Assembly (NCBI RefSeq): GCF_964204645.1
Contig: NC_134036.1
Location: forward strand, 2,296,001 to 2,360,000
DNA length: 64,000 bases
Direction: 5' to 3'
Source: Tubulanus polymorphus
Taxonomy: Eukaryota > Nemertea > Palaeonemertea > Tubulaniformes > Tubulanidae
Below, one piece after another: positions 45,987-58,910 of the stretch. Made by a program: the position numbers and the translations under genes. Positions within the stretch are counted from its first letter, which is position 1; every line of letters starts with the position of its first letter. Below the pieces are notes generated by a model. That model worked only from the letters and a program-made list of their open reading frames with translations. It was not told the origin of the DNA and ran no database searches.

Positions 45987-47114
45987 TCAAACGATTTTCA
46001 AACGGGCAAAAAATCGGAGAACCATTTTTAACGCCGCCATTTTGAATTTTTCGTTGGTGAAACAATAAACAACGACATTCAAACAGGAATCGACAACGGT
46101 CAGCACTGTTGCAATTTTACGATATAGCAACATCGATTGGGTGTCGTTCAAACCGGAGATTCGAAAATAGATCAGTTTAAAACGTCCGAAAAAAGACATT
46201 TTTCCTAAAAATAACATCGTTTCGCAGACGACATAGACGGCAATCAGAGCAAACGACATTCTTAAAACTCTCAACTCTAAATTACTACCTGCTGCTGCCG
46301 CTGCTGCGTTCTTGTTCAGTTTCTGTCCGCTCGATAATCGGATTATTATTAGGCTAAATATTAGAATAATATTTATAGAAATTAACGCGCACATTGGTAC
46401 GATGATGCTAGCGACAGTGCTGCGCCAGCCGCCCATGTAATCTTGCAATTTTGACAGCACCGATTCAGTGTGGTAGGCCAGCCGTGCGCCGCGTACCAAC
46501 GTTACACCGGAGTCACCCTCCACGCAGACGATAGGTAGGAGTTTCCGTTGCGGTAACAAAAACGGGAAATAACAAACGAAACTGAAAACGACGAGAAAAC
46601 CAACCAGAAAATTCACCACTTTTCGAGTCCAGAATATTCGCGATTTCAGCGGGAAAATAGTTATGACAAGTCTTTCTAAACTGACCAGGATCACGCACCA
46701 GTTACGACTTTGTTGAAGCATTAAATACGGCCCTAAAACCGTTTGTATAAATTCCCAGCCGTAATTCCAATCGTCCACATAGAACATAACCCGTCCTAGA
46801 TGTACATAAATGTGCATTATGCGTAAAGGGTACATGACAAATACACTAGCACAATACAACAAATCAAAAAGAGCTAAAACTTTAATTAAATAGTAAACCT
46901 CATTGTTCATACGTCTCAACACGAGAATGGTTACTACGTTCAGACACATGCCAAGTATTGTTACCGGTCCGTAACAGAAGATGTACATGTACACGCTGAA
47001 TTTATACTCCCAGTGAGACGATCTGGTGGTCACTAAGCGTTCGCACCATCCCGACCACGCTCGTACTGTAGTCGTCTGCTCGAGTGGACTAGCGGAAATA
47101 TTGTCGGCGTCCAT
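45987..47114 (-). CDS. Rhodopsin-class peptide GPCR, divergent member of the same family
   Basis: 375 residues in a single coding exon from ATG at 47114. Seven hydrophobic segments are present. It shares with the array receptors the LALFD block of TM2 (D84), the outer VDDWNYGW motif, RNWC before SLERL (145-149), FPLKSR, LRVLRM before TM6 and VDSCLNVVVYCFTNEKF in TM7 (341-357). As in the array copies, the TM3 Cys is absent (Ile123), while Cys24 in the tail and Cys197 in loop 2 remain. The third inner loop carries a run of six Ala (270-275). NIS (5-7) is a possible glycosylation site. Overall it is far more diverged than copies 1-3 are from each other, so it is an older neighbour duplicate. The ligand is unknown. 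Confidence 0.87.
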   Translation of the reverse strand: MDADNISASPLEQTTTVRAWSGWCERLVTTRSSHWEYKFSVYMYIFCYGPVTILGMCLNVVTILVLRRMNNEVYYLIKVLALFDLLYCASVFVMYPLRIMHIYVHLGRVMFYVDDWNYGWEFIQTVLGPYLMLQQSRNWCVILVSLERLVITIFPLKSRIFWTRKVVNFLVGFLVVFSFVCYFPFLLPQRKLLPIVCVEGDSGVTLVRGARLAYHTESVLSKLQDYMGGWRSTVASIIVPMCALISINIILIFSLIIIRLSSGQKLNKNAAAAAAGSNLELRVLRMSFALIAVYVVCETMLFLGKMSFFGRFKLIYFRISGLNDTQSMLLYRKIATVLTVVDSCLNVVVYCFTNEKFKMAALKMVLRFFARLKIV

Positions 47115-50100
47115 CTCCAGTCACCCCCTTGGATGGTGTTTCTGGGACAAGACGACCAATCTCTTGCCAAGAAGCAGAATGAATTCGAATGCTACAACAA
47201 TCACGCTCGTTGAGAAATTTAAAAATATCGAAAGTACCTTCTTGCACCCAGTGGTAACAATACTAGCCGTTATGCCGTGGGGCGAAATTATTTTTTTTTT
47301 TTAGAAAGCGGCAATTATCTCAATTATCATCAAAAATTGTTGAGATATCAATAGATGATTAACCATAATTTTCGAAATCGTTTTCCCATAATAAAATCAA
47401 TAGTAATTGAAGATAATATAATAGTTTTGAACGCAATAGTTTTCAACGGACGATATTGATATCGATATTGATATTGATATTTCAGGTCAGGTTTTCATTT
47501 AACAGCTTGGAACATTGCGAGTGCGATATATCATCTCTAATTGATATGTAAAGATATTTCGGATATACTGATATTGCTTAGTGTGGATGGGCGTTAATGA
47601 GTTCAAACGCACCGGGGACAAAATCGAATACCTGATGTCCCAGACAAGAGCTTTCGTTACAGATGGCCCAAGACTAGAACAGAGTCCTTCCTGGAAAATT
47701 GTCCTGGTTCCTTTCAAAGCCGCATGGGAGATAACAGGCGAGCAGACGATAGAGGAAAAGATACAAAAGGCAGATTGTAATGCCGACGCAGATGAACTAT
47801 TTCTCCCAGACGACAGTTTCATCTTGTCATCGCATTCAATACTCGCTTGCCGAGGACGCAATTTCCAACCGACTCACGATCGGCAGACGGCGTAAATCAA
47901 ACCCGTTAATCGTCAGCTACTACACGCAACCAGTCCATCGAGACCCGGCAACCAGTCCGTCTGGGGACGAATAGAACAGGCACCGAAAACATCCATCTCG
48001 GTCCCAGACGTGATTTAAACTGTATCGTCGTTTCAGCATCGTGTAAACAGACGATAGCGCGTGACCTGACGCGAGTTTGCTTTTTATTGATAATCCACGC
48101 ACGCGTACTCGTCTGTGGTGTAGTTGATTTGTAATCCGCTAGGGGGACATTTAAGGATGAGAAATGGCCGACGTAGGGATTGGCATTGTGCCAGACGTTT
48201 TCAGAGGTAATGTCGACACCGATTCGGATGATGAATAACCCAAATGAACAACTGAAACAATAGCGATGTCTTAAATCACAGATATTGACTCCGGGATTGC
48301 AACATTCAGGACATCAGACGGCATTTCAGACACGTCCACAAAGGTCCTTCGAAATGTCCTTAATTACAGCTATGGACTACTGAATCGTGGCCCACAGACA
48401 CAACCCCAGGAGCTCAATAGGGAAAGGTCCGAGGCCTATACTAATTTGAAAGGTTATTCAGACTTCTGCAAGGTCGTTGGCAATCATGAATTGAAGCATT
48501 CTGGACTCGAGTGAACTGCAAGACAAATTGGAATGGAGGACAAGGAAAATTCTCTCTCCCTTCCCTCTCTCCAACTCTCCAATTTTTCATCCTAACTCTC
48601 GCTCTCCTCTCCTCACCGGGGACAATGAACCCTCTCAGCACCCTCTCTGCCTCTCTGGCACTGAGGTCTCTCTCGCTCCCTCGCTCAATCTCACACCGAG
48701 CACAATCCATTGAACCCCTTCCTCTCTCTCCTCTCAGGCACCGAGGAACCCTCAAACTCTCGTCACATCCACCACACTGATCGAGTAGGTTCGACAAAAC
48801 ATAAACCTGTCAGATACCGATCGTGCCGATACACAAAAGGCAAACTTATCAATTTTCCATTAGCCACGACGATGATGATAAAGACGACATATTACGATCG
48901 CGTATCTGAGGAACCCCGGTCAAATTTCTTAACGGTCGTCATTATTACGCGGCCGTCTGCTGAGAAAGCGTCGAACGAAGACGGATCTTAAAATTATTGA
49001 TTTCGTAACGGTTTATATAATGAAGGCACGGGATCAATCATCTTTACTCGGTCAACGGACGAAAACGATATCGATTTTTTTTAAGAATCAGACCACTGTA
49101 GACACAAAAAAAGTGGAAAGGCTGTTACCAGATGAGAAAGCATTGAACTTAAAGACAATTTAAACGTTTGTTTTTTTTTAGTTAGGCCTAATCCTGGCTA
49201 TCTTTGCTTTTCGAATACATTTATTGGAGCAATATTCAGTATCTAGTTTATTTAGGTTGCACAGTTACAAATTGAAAGTAAAAATGGCAGAACGCTGAGA
49301 ACTACTTCAACGTACGAATACTTTAATTCAAAAACCAATTGTGTGATTGTTATTGAAGAACGATTGAGGAAAGGGGAATGAACCAAGTGGAGACTTCAAA
49401 AATCTAATTCATAGAGTTTACGGTGATTGAGGACAAAATTGTCGCAAAGAAGGCCGTGTGGGTATCGACAAAGTGAAGAACCAGTGAAGAACCAGTTTTG
49501 AAGACATCGAAAATTCAAATCCATTAAAATAAATCCATGTTTTTCTGATAAGAAAACCTTCAAAAAACGAATTCGTGGATGTTACGGTATAATGGATGTA
49601 CATATTCTTCAGACAGAAAGTTTACTCCGAGAGTTGTCATTCTGGTATTGCAATTAAAACCGTTATATTTCTTGTTTCATTTCTCGAATCAAACGAGAAA
49701 GATTAACGAAGCCACTTTCAACTTGTTACTTGGTAACGTAATATTATTCCGACAACAGAGCCCCGCAGCCATAACAACTAAAACAGTCGACTGTGTTGTC
49801 TCTCTCTCTCGTTGACAACCGAACCACTCCCATCGGGTAGGAAAATTCTGAGCTACATTTTCAAGGTTTCTTTGTTGATACGCGAAGACTTATAAATACG
49901 GGAAATATTTCGTTTTATGTGGTTATTTTTTCGAAGGCGATTTTGTTTGTAATTTTCAGCGTGTCCTCTGTGATTGATTTGTACAAAGCGACATAAAATA
50001 CATGGATATCTTGAACGTCAAACTGTTTCACGTTAACGCAGTTTTACGGGCGTTTGCATAATTTATTGAAAATCGATCAGATTTCAATCACTGAACTTGG

Positions 50101-50936
50101 TGGACACGTCCACACGTGCCATTGATTCCACAGTTTCCACTACATCTACTGGTTCCAGATTTAGAAGTGAAAATGTAAAATCTTGGCATGAGCAACAACA
50201 CTATGACAGGTAAAGTCAGAAGCTTAGAAAAACAGATATGGCCCAAGCGATCGGCTCTCTCTAGGACGATTTTGGCAAAAATGCATGAAGATCATCCAAC
50301 ACCTTGAATCCCTAAAACTATTTGAAAATATAGATCCTTCTAAACATTACACCAGTCAGCCATCTTGAATATGTTTTATTTAGCGCGATATCTATGTAAA
50401 GATCTCGAGAGCCCCTGAAGTGTGTGCAGTCATCAGTCAGCCATCTTGAATCTGTTTTATTAAGTACATATCTCGAGAGCCCCTGAAGTAAAAAAGCCAA
50501 ACATTCCAAGATTCGTCTGCATTCAACTCGTGCGTTTTACCGCGACCACGGAACCGTTCACGCACCGGTGCGCGCGTGTTCGATCAACCGTTAAAACCTC
50601 CGGAGACGTTTTAGAGTCGGTGCATCGAAGCAATCGACGCCGTATCGAGCATCACGCTACCCTAGTCACAACACGTCCGCTTCATTGAATGACTAAGCGG
50701 CGATTTATCGGAAAGTGTCTTTCCTCTGCGTGACTACTATATGTCAATTTTTCCGGAGGCTAAAATCGTCTGCTATACTTTGCTCGTGCACCTGCTTAGC
50801 CTCGACCTATACATCTCTTCTATACCCCTGTCGATAGCTTCCAATCACCACTTGACACAGACTCTTCACGCGATTGGCTTTCTACCTCACAATCTGCCTA
50901 TCAATCAAATCAATGCAGTAGTATACACCAACCCAT
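47115..50936. other. Long intergenic stretch, no gene recognised
   Basis: Several frames of about 60-120 codons exist on both strands (for example near 47.5-47.9 and 48.4-48.8 kb), but they overlap each other and lack domains. A pyrimidine-rich tract lies at 48545-48770. A tandem duplication of about 85 bp covers 50350-50490 (CAGTCAGCCATCTTGAAT and TCTCGAGAGCCCCTGAAG twice). Words of the GCAGACGA family lie at 47742, 47807, 48048, 48109, 50513 and 50766. Confidence 0.45.
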
Positions 50937-51330
50937 ATCGCTGCTTTGCGGCTATATTTAATTTGTATTTCTTCGAGGACGATAACCCGTAGTAGTTAAA
51001 CCACGTCATAAGTCCTCCCATGACAACTTTAAATCGATTAAATAGATAATACCAACCCATATCGCTGCTTTGCGGCTATATTTAATTTGTATTTCTTCGA
51101 GGACGATAACCCGTAGTAGTTAAACCACGTCTTCGTTCATAAGTCCTCCCATGACATCTTTAAATCGATTAAATAGATAATACAAACCAATATCGCTGCT
51201 TTGCGGCTATATTTAATGTTTATCTTCTGACAACTAGCTGTAGCGATTTATAATACTATAACAAGATCCTTCTATAGCCCTACCGATAGCCTGCGTAGCG
51301 GCTATATTTACTACCTGTGGTGATTTATAC
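50937..51330. repeat. Tandem repeat with GCTGCTTTGCGGCTATATTT core
   Basis: Units start at 50937 and 51051 (period 114), with a shortened third from about 51182 and a faint fourth near 51290. Each has ACCAACCCATATCGCTGC, TTTGCGGCTATATTTAATTT and CGATAACCCGTAGTAGTTAA. The core is the reverse complement of the one at 28.35-28.8 kb, and single copies lie at 55.73, 57.79 and 57.95 kb. Confidence 0.75.
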
Positions 51331-52630
51331 CTCTATTACAAGATGGCTGATTCAATGCCTGCATCTCTCTTATACCCTGTCGATAGCACGTACCCCAAAC
51401 TCCAATTACTCTGGTTCCTCCAACTTCATCAGTTTATTGTTTCCTTTTGATGACGAATTTCCACAAGTCTGGACAGAGCGAGATGAGGAGGGGGAAAGAG
51501 TCGAGGAGAGATGAGAGGAAAAAGTAAGAGAAGAGAGGAGAGGAAATGGAGAGGAAATAAGAGAGGAAACTCTATCCGTCGACGTTACAAACATCTTAGC
51601 CAGCTTTTCCGGACGACTGAATTTCCTATCTGTGCGCGGGTTTGATCTACGGCGACGTTCGATTTGCCAAAAGGTAAATCGTCAATTGGTCGGGAATGAG
51701 ATTACCTACGCGGATATTCTTTGATGTAACTCGATTTGTGGGATTAATTCGGTTTGTTGCGCTGTAGTTGCAGTAACAGAAAGACTCTACGGAGTGGAGA
51801 ATGGGGGAAGGGTAGTGAGAACTAATAAGTCAATGTTATACAGGATATGGTAAACAGAGACCTCAATCTCAAACTTTCAAAAACTGATCGTCCACACTTC
51901 ACATGTGTTCAGTGCTTCATCTGAGACATTTCTAATTGATAATGAACTACAAACACCAGACATTAGACATTTTATCAGCAGTAAATGTCCAAAGGAGTGA
52001 AAAGCCTGAGGCATTGGACACATCGTCGAATTCGATCTATTGACACAGACGTGAAAGACCAGCAGTTAATGAAATATCGAGATTCCAATCTCCGGTGACC
52101 ACCAGGCTACAAGCAGACGATCGTACAGTACTCCATACCTAACGTCACTGGCGTCGCTACCTCGCCTCGGGTCCGATCCATAACCTGACGTCGTCTCCAA
52201 GTAGTTACGTTCAACAATGAAACGTGTATATCCGGGACGACGACATTATTGAACGTCACCGCCGCTGTCACTAGGGGACGGGCTGGGTGTCGATGATTGA
52301 CAATTTCGAATCGGCGCAACACAATCGACCGTTATAAATATGAATGATCGTTTCCGAGGAGATCATACGGGACTCGACTCAGAGCAGTGGAGAAAAACGT
52401 AAAGATCGGAAGAGATTTCCCGTCAGGCCGAAAAACAGATACTCCTACATTCTTCCGTGTTGTCTGTCAATAGGTTAGTTACAAGTGAAGGAATTTTTGT
52501 CGACTAAAAAAGAAAATATTCTTAGATGATGCTTTATCATCTTTTCTATTTCTCAACGCAAATCACTTGATGGACGGACGACCATAGGTCTATTGATCGT
52601 TACTATACCATAACTGTGACTTTAAATTCT
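51331..52630. other. Spacer with a GA tract, no gene
   Basis: The GA-rich stretch is at 51478-51565. Otherwise it is unique sequence, with one GCAGACGA word at 52113. Confidence 0.4.
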
Positions 52631-52763
52631 GGGCCCGGTTCCATAGTCATGGGTTAAACTTAAGACCGATTTTAGACCATCTAAGTTCTATAACCAATCT
52701 AACAACTTAAGACCAGTCTTAAGACCACTTTTGGTGTTAAGTCTTGACTATGGAACCGGCCCC
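52631..52763. mobile_element. Palindromic MITE, family 1, copy 2
   Basis: About 133 bp. The left end is GGGCCCGGTTCCATAGTCAT, and the right end in reverse complement is GGGGCCGGTTCCATAGTCA. The interior has AACTTAAGACC, TAGTTCTATAACCAATCTAA style motifs shared with the copies at 1203 and 54069. It has no coding capacity. Confidence 0.8.
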
Positions 52764-54068
52764 TGAAGTCCAACTTTTTTCGACACGACAAAACGTTATC
52801 CAACAACTCCGGACTCTTCGACGTGATAAACTATTTGTTTCCAATCAAAAAGAAACGGTCGCTATCTTCTTAATTGCGTCATTAAACGGTCATTTTTCAA
52901 ATATTCAAACGCAACCGATTATCGATCGTTAAAAAAGAGGATGTCGGGAGAGGAAGTTATGAATAAATTAGCGAGATTCAAAATCGTGTCGGCAATAAAT
53001 CAAAACTTGAGAAGGAGTCGCAATTCGATATTCGCGCATTTTCTACTGAAATTGAAGAAGAGTCGATGGTCAATTTCTTCACCGATATTTATCGGAATTA
53101 ACCAGACAAATCGCTCCGTGTGTCTTACTCTATCCTGGGTGGACATCGAGGATGGAATTGATCACGATCTTTCAGTTCGAATCCCGCTCCGGCCCAACCC
53201 CCCACCCCCCCCCCCCCCCCGTCCCTGCTTTGAAATATATTCATCTATTTCAGTTTTAAATACATATTTGTAAAAATAATACATGTTTCTATCTATTCTT
53301 CAATATTCTTTCTCATTATTTTCTAATTCTGAACCTGTTTTGATTTTGCAAAAGTTTTTTTAAAGCCATTTCAATGATTTTTTACGAGCATTTCAGGATT
53401 TTCAACACGAGGCCTCTCATGTGAAATAAACACCTTAGCGTTCCGGTTATGATTTCTGAATTTCTTAACAGCGAGTAAACCTAGATTTACCGCCACACCG
53501 TCGATTAAAACAGATTAACCCACACACGTGTTTAACAGTCATTAAACTCCCGGATTAATAATTACTCGATTAGCGAAAAAAATTACGTGCATCATTAATA
53601 CCGTGCTCATTACTCCGGGATTAATTGCTAGGGAGTTTTTCAATTTTTTTTTATCTAACGGTGACACACGTGTGTGGATTAATTATTAATCGCGTCATTA
53701 AATTTAATTGTGACGTGAACTTCTCTCATTTGAATTTCAAATCAAACGACGAGTCGTTATTAACGGTTATTAACGGTTCTTACATTTATCGAAAGACTAG
53801 CGCGAGTGATTTCTAGAATTCGAGAAAAAAATCGATAAGATTGATTTTGATTGATTCGCTTACAAATCGATGCTTGACAAGATGTAGAAAAGAGACGGAA
53901 AATTTACGATCAACGAGATGGCAGGCGGAAGTTCGGTGGTGGTATCCTTCTTCTGGGACGGACTAAGAATAGAATATAATAGAATAGAATAGAATCGAAT
54001 CTGTATTGATCCTTTGTGTAAAGATATTGACTTTCTTAACTTGATCCAGAGAGTCCGAGTAAAGATCT
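52764..54068. other. Unique spacer, no gene recognised
   Basis: A C homopolymer-rich stretch lies at 53197-53221. GTTCGAATCCC near 53175 resembles a tRNA T loop, but no cloverleaf forms around it. Frames at 52.7-53.3 kb have no family signature. Confidence 0.4.
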
Positions 54069-54208
54069 GGGCCCAGTTCCATAGTCATGGCTTAGACTTA
54101 AGACCAATTCAAGACAATCTTAGTTCTATAGCCAATCTAACAACTTAAGACCAGTCTTAAAATTTAAGGCCATTTTTGGACTTAAGTCTCAACTGAGGAA
54201 CCGGCCCC
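54069..54208. mobile_element. Palindromic MITE, family 1, copy 3
   Basis: About 140 bp. The left end is GGGCCCAGTTCCATAGTCAT. The right end in reverse complement is GGGGCCGGTTCCTCAGTTGA, somewhat decayed. The interior matches copy 2 closely (CCAATCTAACAACTTAAGAC). It lies directly beside another palindrome. Confidence 0.8.
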
Positions 54209-54209
54209 T

Positions 54210-54313
54210 GGACCCAGTTCCACAGTCGTGAGTTAGAGTTAAAGTTAGTTAATTTTCAATGAGTTAACTCAATGAGTCAGATCTTAACTCAGAACTGCGG
54301 AACTGGACCCTGG
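54210..54313. mobile_element. Palindromic MITE-like element, related family
   Basis: About 100 bp with ends GGACCCAGTTCCACAGTCGT and, in reverse complement, AGGGTCCAGTTCCGCAGTTC. Inner inverted words are GTTAACTC / GAGTTAAC. It is one base from the previous MITE, suggesting nested or targeted insertion. No protein is encoded. Confidence 0.65.
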
Positions 54314-54729
54314 GGATTAACTCATATCAAGTTAGCCACTTGCCACTTATTATCATTAAACGCTGCGGCACCAAGTCTGCGCAACAATGGAGCAACTTCG
54401 CGTTGAAATGTATCCTCATCACCGTCGCAACAATACCCACCGTTACGGCGCCGCATTCAACCGTTCGTTAGATTCAAAATTTCAAAATGTCACCCGATCT
54501 TAAAAGCTCATTATATTGAAATCCTGTGCCGGCGAGTTTTTACCGAATTTCAATTAATCCATTAAAAACTCACGGCGCGATAATAAGTTGATAATTAAGT
54601 CGTCTGCGAATAGCGGACGCGAAAACTCTTTGAAGTCGATAGGTTTTAAAACGAAGGCGTTAATCAAAAGCCGCAGGGCGTTTTTGACGAAAGAGCAACC
54701 TTCACGTGCCAGAGGCGGTTAGGTGGAGT
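54314..54729. other. Spacer, nothing recognised
   Basis: Unique sequence with one GCAGACGA word at 54600. Confidence 0.35.
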
Positions 54730-55240
54730 GAGAGGGACTCTTGGGATTGGGAGAGGGAGAGGAGAAAGAGGAGAGCGGAGCGGAGGGGTAGAGGAAAGAT
54801 GGAGAAAAGTGAGGTAAGAAGAGGAGAGAGGGAGAGGGAGAGGGAGAGGGAGAGGGAGAGGGAGAGGGAGAGGGAGAGGGAGAGGGACAGGGAGAGGGAG
54901 AGGGAGGGACAGGGACAGGGAGGGACAGGGAGGGACAGGGACAGGGACAGGGACAGGGAGAGAGATAGGGGAGAGGGAGAGGGACAGGGAGAGGGAGAGA
55001 GAGAGGGAGTCTGTTTGATGATCGGAGGGAGAGGGAGAGGGAGAGAGAGAGGGAGAGTGAGAGGGAGAGTGAGAGGGAGAGAGAGGGGAGAGGGAGAGGG
55101 AGAGGGGAGAGGGACAGGGGAGAGGGAGGGAGAGGGACAGGGACAGGGAGAGAGAGGGGAGAGGGGAGGTAGGAGTGAAAGAGGGAAATAGGGGAGAGAC
55201 AGAGGCAGAGAAGGGTAGTAAGGGAGTAAGAGGGGAAAAG
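54730..55240. repeat. Purine-rich tract with GGGACA variants, about 500 bp
   Basis: Hexamer-like GGGAGA repeats, drifting into GGGACA near 54890-54955 and back. Purines are on the plus strand. The long open frames on both strands (Ser/Pro/Leu on minus, Arg/Glu/Gly on plus) reflect the repeat. Confidence 0.85.
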
Positions 55241-58200
55241 ATTACTATTGAGAAGCACAACTCATAGAGAAGACTTAAACCAATGAATCCTTATAAAGAG
55301 GATATTCTAATTGAAATATCAATTTTCCCTTTCCATTCACGTCTGACTAACTGAGGCAGACGACCGGGCGAACTCGAGCTAGTTACTGTTTATATTTCAG
55401 ATTATCTCGTCTGGTCGAACGAGGTTACAATCCGTGACGGTTATCAGTTATAAACAGACGACACACCGGCAGCAATAGCAGCAACAGCAGCCCTGGAATC
55501 GGCAGACGAGAGTTTCATAATTAATTGTTTCCAAGAAAATTGAGATATCACACGAAACCGATTCAACCAAAACTCTCAAAACAAACTGTGGCAAGCGAGG
55601 TTTTCCGGTAAAGATAGTTGCCTTCGTGATTCCCCTAAAGACATTAAATTGATACCAGAAAAAAATGGTCACCTTCATAAATCCTCCTATGACATCATCA
55701 AATCGGTGCAGTGGTAAGTATACCAACCCATATCGCTGCTTTGCGGCTATATTTAATTGTATCGATAACCCGAAGTGATTATACCAATATGACAAGAGGG
55801 CTGGTCCAAATTAATTTGTCGAATCGGGAAATTCTAGAAAGATGGCCGACTTAACGAATCCCCCTATGACATCATCAAATTGCTAAGTTTTCGCAAGATT
55901 CCTTCAGGTTTTATAGATTTATAGATATTTTTTCTAGAATTCAAACTTCACTTGCTAAATGTATCTTAGTTTTTCTACATTTCCCACGTAATTCTTTCCA
56001 TAAAAAAAAACTTAAAATGATTTGCAAAATATTGACGAACAACAAAAGACGAAATTTAATCTACTTTAGTCTACAACCAATAAAACCTATGTAAAGTGAA
56101 CCAACCATCAATCGGATTAGTTCGGATTTAGGATTATTTTTTGTTTTTCGAGCGTAAATCAATTGCCAAGTCACCGAATCGATCAAAACACATCGACAAA
56201 CGAGTCCACGTCCGAGAATTAACTATATCCGATTACTTCATACCGCGACCGACGACAATAACAGTTTAGCGGCCGATTTAGGATCGAATGACCTTTTTGA
56301 GGAGGGATTTTTTTGTCGGATACTCTTTCTAGTTCGGCTGCTCGAACATACGTCACATAAAGCATATCGGATCCGGTATCTTCTAGACCCAGGACAAAAC
56401 CTTGGCTCCAGTTACATAGACTGCATTCTGGTGAATTCCGTCCAGCCTTCAATGTTTGAAAAACGCCATTAAATGTAGACGTTCAACAAGGAAATGTCTT
56501 GAACCTCACTAAAAACAGGTAAAATGTCTATGAAATCCTGAGCCCAGTCCTAAACCAAGCCTTGCACTTTAAACCTGAACATAGCCATAACCAAGACCTA
56601 ACACTCACCTTGAACCCAAACCTTATCAACATAGACATTCGCCTATTCTGTGACAATTTCCAAAATATCGACAGCAAAAATTATTTCCCCTATTTTTTCA
56701 TTTCGCAAATTCTATTTAATCTTCAATTATCAATGTCACCATTTACCACGCGATATATCACACAGACGCAATATATCAGATATTTCAAATTCTAGATATT
56801 TCATTTCAATAAATTTAACGACTGCTTCAAGCCGTGCTTTATCGCGCGATTCCAAACCCGACTGTCGTCTGCTGTTCATGTCGCTGCTGGTGGTATCTGT
56901 CATAAAAAAAAGTGATTTACGTGAGTTCATAAAATTCTAAATATCACCGCGCGCAAGTTGTGGCGAATTAAACTTTAATAAACCATGCGTTATCTCGCAA
57001 TTTCTCGTCGAAACTCTCGAAGGTAGAGAGAAAAAGAAGACAGTAACTCGATAAGGAATTTACGACAAAGGTTTTTAAAAAATCCATCTTTACAAAGCGC
57101 CGAGTTATCTTTACAAATGATTCCCGCAAGGACGGAAAGTCGGAAAAAGTTTGTCGTCGCCAAGGGATGTTCCTGATAAGAAGTCAGATGATGAATTAGT
57201 TTTTATCCAAGCTGGCCGCAACGTCTGGCGAGGTTTATTGTAAAATTGCCATATTCCGCTCTGAGACAAAATATCGGAAAAAAACCGCCACTACAATGAT
57301 ATATCGTTATATGATCTCAAATCGAATCATAGCGAATTGATGACATGTTATGATGGACATTTTCGGTTAACGGAGGGCTCCGAGAGGTTCACTCCGGATC
57401 GTTAAGGACAATATAGCGTAATTTGACATCGATCTAAATTTGTTTCGGACAGACGATAACCAGTTCATGATAACTGGTCCGAGATAACAAGGTTCACGAT
57501 AATAGGGGTGAAATTGAAAGAAAATAAAAGATAATATTTATATCAATAGTAAGATATGGTTCCGGCTAAATTGTCTATACACAATCAGTGGTATTATATA
57601 AATTCAATATCCTTCTGTGGATTGATGGTTTTTATGAACGTTTGTCAGGATATGGAGATCGTTTCGGAAACGTTAATGAAGGAGGATGTCGGATTTCACT
57701 TAAACATCATATAGAAAAGTTTACTATTCAATATATAAGATTTCGTAAGATGATTCCTACTATTACCGATTGTTATCACACTCCATAAAGCTGATTTGCG
57801 GCCATATTTAATCACTGGAATACACAGTTTTCATCGTATGGGAAACGATTTCATTTTTTGGAGAGTTTCAATTCAAAAATTTCATAAAATAATTTTTAGA
57901 ATTTATAGGTGATAAAGCCTACTCATTTTAGTTGCAATTACTTTCAACATGGCTGATTCGCGGCCATATTTGTTTATCAAAGTACTATTAGATTTATGCT
58001 AAGGTAAAATCTCAGTTTTAATATCGGAAGGTTTATAAGCGATTGTGCTAGCGCCATGTGGGTCATCAGATATATCCACGACTGGTTGTCATATTGGATT
58101 TCTTAAGCCGAATTCCGAGACAGAAAAGACAAATGTTTGGTATGAGAGGTTTATAGACAGACTAACGAGTCGATATTTTGACGTCTGTTACCACTGCACC

Positions 58201-58441
58201 ACCAGCAGCAGCAGCAGCAACAGCGGCAGCAAACAGATAGTCTCCTGATACAGCGGCCGGAATCGCGAGTTTGACATCACATGTCGCAGACGATCAATTC
58301 AGTCTCATAATGTCCGTTATTACAAATAAAACGGGCGCAAATATTGACCCTTGACGAATACCAGTCTCGGAGTAGCAAGTTATCAGAGCGAGGTAGACGA
58401 TGATGGGCACTGAATAGCTAGGAGTCTATTAGCACGTCAGA
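55241..58441. other. Intergenic stretch with dispersed repeat pieces
   Basis: No gene recognised. Single CRE-like pieces lie at 55685 and 55862 (CCTATGACATCATCAAA), and GCTGCTTTGCGG-type cores at 55734, 57787 and 57955. A short CAG/CAA run lies at 58203-58230. GCAGACGA words lie at 55356, 55502, 56865 and 58286. Confidence 0.45.
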
Positions 58442-58660
58442 CTATGAATTGATTGATGAGGGGAGAGCAGAGAAGAGTGGCAGAGGGAGAGGGGAGCCGT
58501 GAGTGGAAAAATGGTCGTAGAGGAATAGAATGGATTTGATTTGGGAATGAACGAGGGGTATTTCGTTAGAAATGATTGATTGATGAAAAGATGAGAGAGA
58601 AGGAAAGGAAGGGAGAAAGATAGAAAAGGAGACAGCGAGGGAACAAAGAATTGAGATGGT
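58442..58660. repeat. Impure GA-rich tract
   Basis: Plus-strand purine-rich sequence (GGGGAGAGCAGAGAAGAG, AGAGAGAAGGAAAGGAAGGG), less regular than the tracts at 18-20 and 54.7 kb. Confidence 0.55.
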
Positions 58661-58874
58661 TGGAGGTGTCAAAATAGAATCGAGCATGAGATCCAACTAT
58701 TTCGAGTCAATAGAATAAACTTTCTGATGAAATGAAATCGAACGTTTTGTTAAAATCGACGTTTTTAATTATTTGTTTCAATGCGAATGATTTTGGGAAT
58801 TGCTTGGGATTGAATCAAAATTATTAGTAAGATACGAAATTTTTAAAGTCGATGAAATAAGCTTTCAATTCTGG

Positions 58875-58910
58875 CAAAAATTCATAAAGACTAGTCTTTA
58901 TGAATTTTTG
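58875..58910. repeat. Perfect 36-bp palindrome
   Basis: CAAAAATTCATAAAGACT is followed immediately by its exact reverse complement, centred on ACTAGT at 58892/58893. Outside it, ATTCTGG occurs on both sides as a direct repeat (58868 and 58911). The neighbourhood also has a tandem duplication of TGTTAAAATCGACG (58748 and 58940). 58911-60219 has no gene signal. Confidence 0.85.

Noticed and set aside
47499-47895. Overlapping 120- and 104-codon frames on opposite strands
   Set aside because: Neither has a recognisable domain, signal sequence or splice sites; they compete for the same DNA.
53160-53200. tRNA-like GTTCGAATCCCGC
   Set aside because: No matching acceptor, D or anticodon stems upstream; no cloverleaf.
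54664-55260. Frames of 161-198 codons
   Set aside because: GGGAGA/GGGACA repeat translated on both strands.
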